Shown piece after piece: positions 63,138 to 64,000 of a stretch of 64,000 bases of DNA; position 1 is the stretch's first letter; each line of letters opens with the position of its first letter. Source of the stretch: Agrobacterium fabrum str. C58 (GTDB lineage: Bacteria > Pseudomonadota > Alphaproteobacteria > Rhizobiales > Rhizobiaceae); assembly GCF_000092025.1 (NCBI RefSeq), contig NC_003063.2:976001-1040000 (forward strand). The letters are read 5' to 3'. The position numbers were made by a program, and so were the translations under genes. The notes under the pieces are model-generated. The model was not told where the DNA came from, did not search any database, and worked only from the letters and a program-made list of their open reading frames with translations.

Positions 63138-64000
63138 ATGACGGCAATTTACGCGGGCGCGGCGCTTCTGGCTGGTGGATGGGCGAGGGATGTTCGCATC
63201 ATCTGCGAAGACGGCATTATTTCATCCGTCGAAACCGGCGTTTCCCCGCAGCCGCAGGATGAGCGCCACGCCGTCATCGTTCCGGCCATGCCCAATCTCC
63301 ACAGCCACGCCTTTCAGCGCGCCATGGCCGGACTTGCCGAAATTCGCGGTCCCGGTGATGATAGTTTCTGGAGCTGGCGCACGGTCATGTATAAATTCGC
63401 GCTTTCCATGACGCCTGACCATGTCGAGGCGGTTGCCGCCCAGCTATATATGGAAATGCTCGAGGCCGGTTTTGGCCGGGTCGGTGAGTTCCACTACCTG
63501 CATAATGACAGGGACGGCTCGCATTACGGCAATATCGCCGAAATGGCCGAGCGTATCGGCGCGGCCGCTTCACAAACGGGCATCGGTCTCACATTACTGC
63601 CGGTCTTTTACGCCCATTCCGGTTTCGGCGGTCAGGCGCCGATCGACGGGCAGAAACGCTTCATCCATTCGCTCGACAGTTACGGAAAGCTGATGCAGGG
63701 CGCGCAGGCGGTGGTTGACAGGCTGCCGGGCGCCGTTCTCGGTATCGCGCCCCATAGCCTGCGCGCCGTGACCGGCGCCGAGCTTGCGGCCATCGAGCCG
63801 CTGGCAAAGGGTGGACCGATCCATATTCATGTGGCGGAACAGATGAAGGAAGTGGAGGATTCGCTCGCCTTTTCCGGCGCCCGGCCGGTGCAATGGCTGC
63901 TGGACAATGCGCCGTTCGATGGTCGCTGGTGTCTTATCCATGCGACCCATATGACGGAAACCGAAACCAGACGTATGGCGAAAAGCGGGGCTGTTGCCGG
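63138..64000 (+). CDS. hutF: Formimidoylglutamate deiminase, C-terminal part outside window
   Basis: First 287 residues, from MTAIYAGAALLAGGWARDV. Amidohydrolase superfamily with the metal motif MPNLHSHAFQRAMAG, GVGEFHYLHND-type segment (RVGEFHYLHNDRDG), LPVFYAHSGFGG, LGIAPHSLRAV, and IHIHVAEQMKEVED plus LIHATHMT. Converts formimino-glutamate to formylglutamate and ammonia, supplying HutG. AGGAGAGGG precedes the ATG. Divergent from hutI. Runs off the right edge. Confidence 0.94.
   Translation, partial: MTAIYAGAALLAGGWARDVRIICEDGIISSVETGVSPQPQDERHAVIVPAMPNLHSHAFQRAMAGLAEIRGPGDDSFWSWRTVMYKFALSMTPDHVEAVAAQLYMEMLEAGFGRVGEFHYLHNDRDGSHYGNIAEMAERIGAAASQTGIGLTLLPVFYAHSGFGGQAPIDGQKRFIHSLDSYGKLMQGAQAVVDRLPGAVLGIAPHSLRAVTGAELAAIEPLAKGGPIHIHVAEQMKEVEDSLAFSGARPVQWLLDNAPFDGRWCLIHATHMTETETRRMAKSGAVA

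Overview
The window looks like part of the second, repABC-type replicon (linear chromosome or chromid) of a biovar 1 Agrobacterium or a very close Rhizobiaceae relative. The evidence is the high GC content, a complete repABC locus with three parS palindromes among housekeeping-type genes, rhizobial gene orders (glpRDSTPQUVK, nasTS-nrtABC-nirBD-nasA-cysG, hut), an mmgR/suhB small RNA, a ROSE-controlled small heat-shock gene and rhizobial palindromic repeats. The species call rests on remembered gene order, not on a database comparison.

Layout. 1-1652: end of a sugar ABC operon (periplasmic binding protein, then a truncated ATPase) with a palindromic operator upstream. 1960-2034: tRNA-Val(GAC). 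2116-8504: cpdR, an N-formylglutamate amidohydrolase, mmgR sRNA beside a HisN-type phosphatase, a lysophospholipase-like hydrolase, the RpoH/ROSE-controlled small heat-shock gene, and a bile-acid-symporter-family transporter divergent from a LysR regulator. 8511-18672: the glycerol regulon on the minus strand (repressor, dehydrogenase, ABC importer, kinase). 18814-31318: assimilatory nitrate/nitrite cluster on the minus strand, with a sigma-54 promoter and a probable NasT antitermination leader before nrtA. 31420-38650: GntR repressor divergent from a 5-oxoproline operon (NRAMP-like transporter, PxpA, D-glutamate cyclase-like protein, fused PxpB-PxpC, fused biotin carboxylase-BCCP). 38762-46460: alpha-amylase, autoregulated soxR, a TonB receptor, an unusual LysR-HTH/TrpD-like fusion, LtrA and two small hypotheticals. 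46888-50575: repABC with its counter-transcribed RNA, followed by parS sites on both sides of an FAD/NAD(P) oxidoreductase gene. 52765-55832: RidA, D-threonine-aldolase-like enzyme and M81 (MlrC) operon. 55845-64000: histidine utilisation genes hutD, hutU, hutG, hutH, hutI and divergent hutF (cut by the window end) around a HutC-type operator.

How the parts fit. Glycerol is imported by GlpSTPQUV, phosphorylated by GlpK, oxidised by GlpD and repressed by GlpR. Nitrate is imported by NrtABC, reduced by NasA and NirBD (CysG makes the siroheme) and sensed by NasS/NasT. Histidine is degraded through HutH, HutU, HutI, HutF and HutG to glutamate. 5-Oxoproline is probably opened to glutamate by the Pxp proteins. 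The window is therefore rich in nitrogen and carbon scavenging around a replication origin.

Points most worth a second look: the two glycerol-importer ATPases carry complementary defects, so only one ATP site should be competent; the LysR-HTH/TrpD-like fusion; a biotin carboxylase-BCCP translationally coupled to fused PxpB-PxpC; and three GANTC methylation sites in 33 bp covering the promoter of the replication-control RNA. No CRISPR array, prophage or complete insertion sequence was seen.
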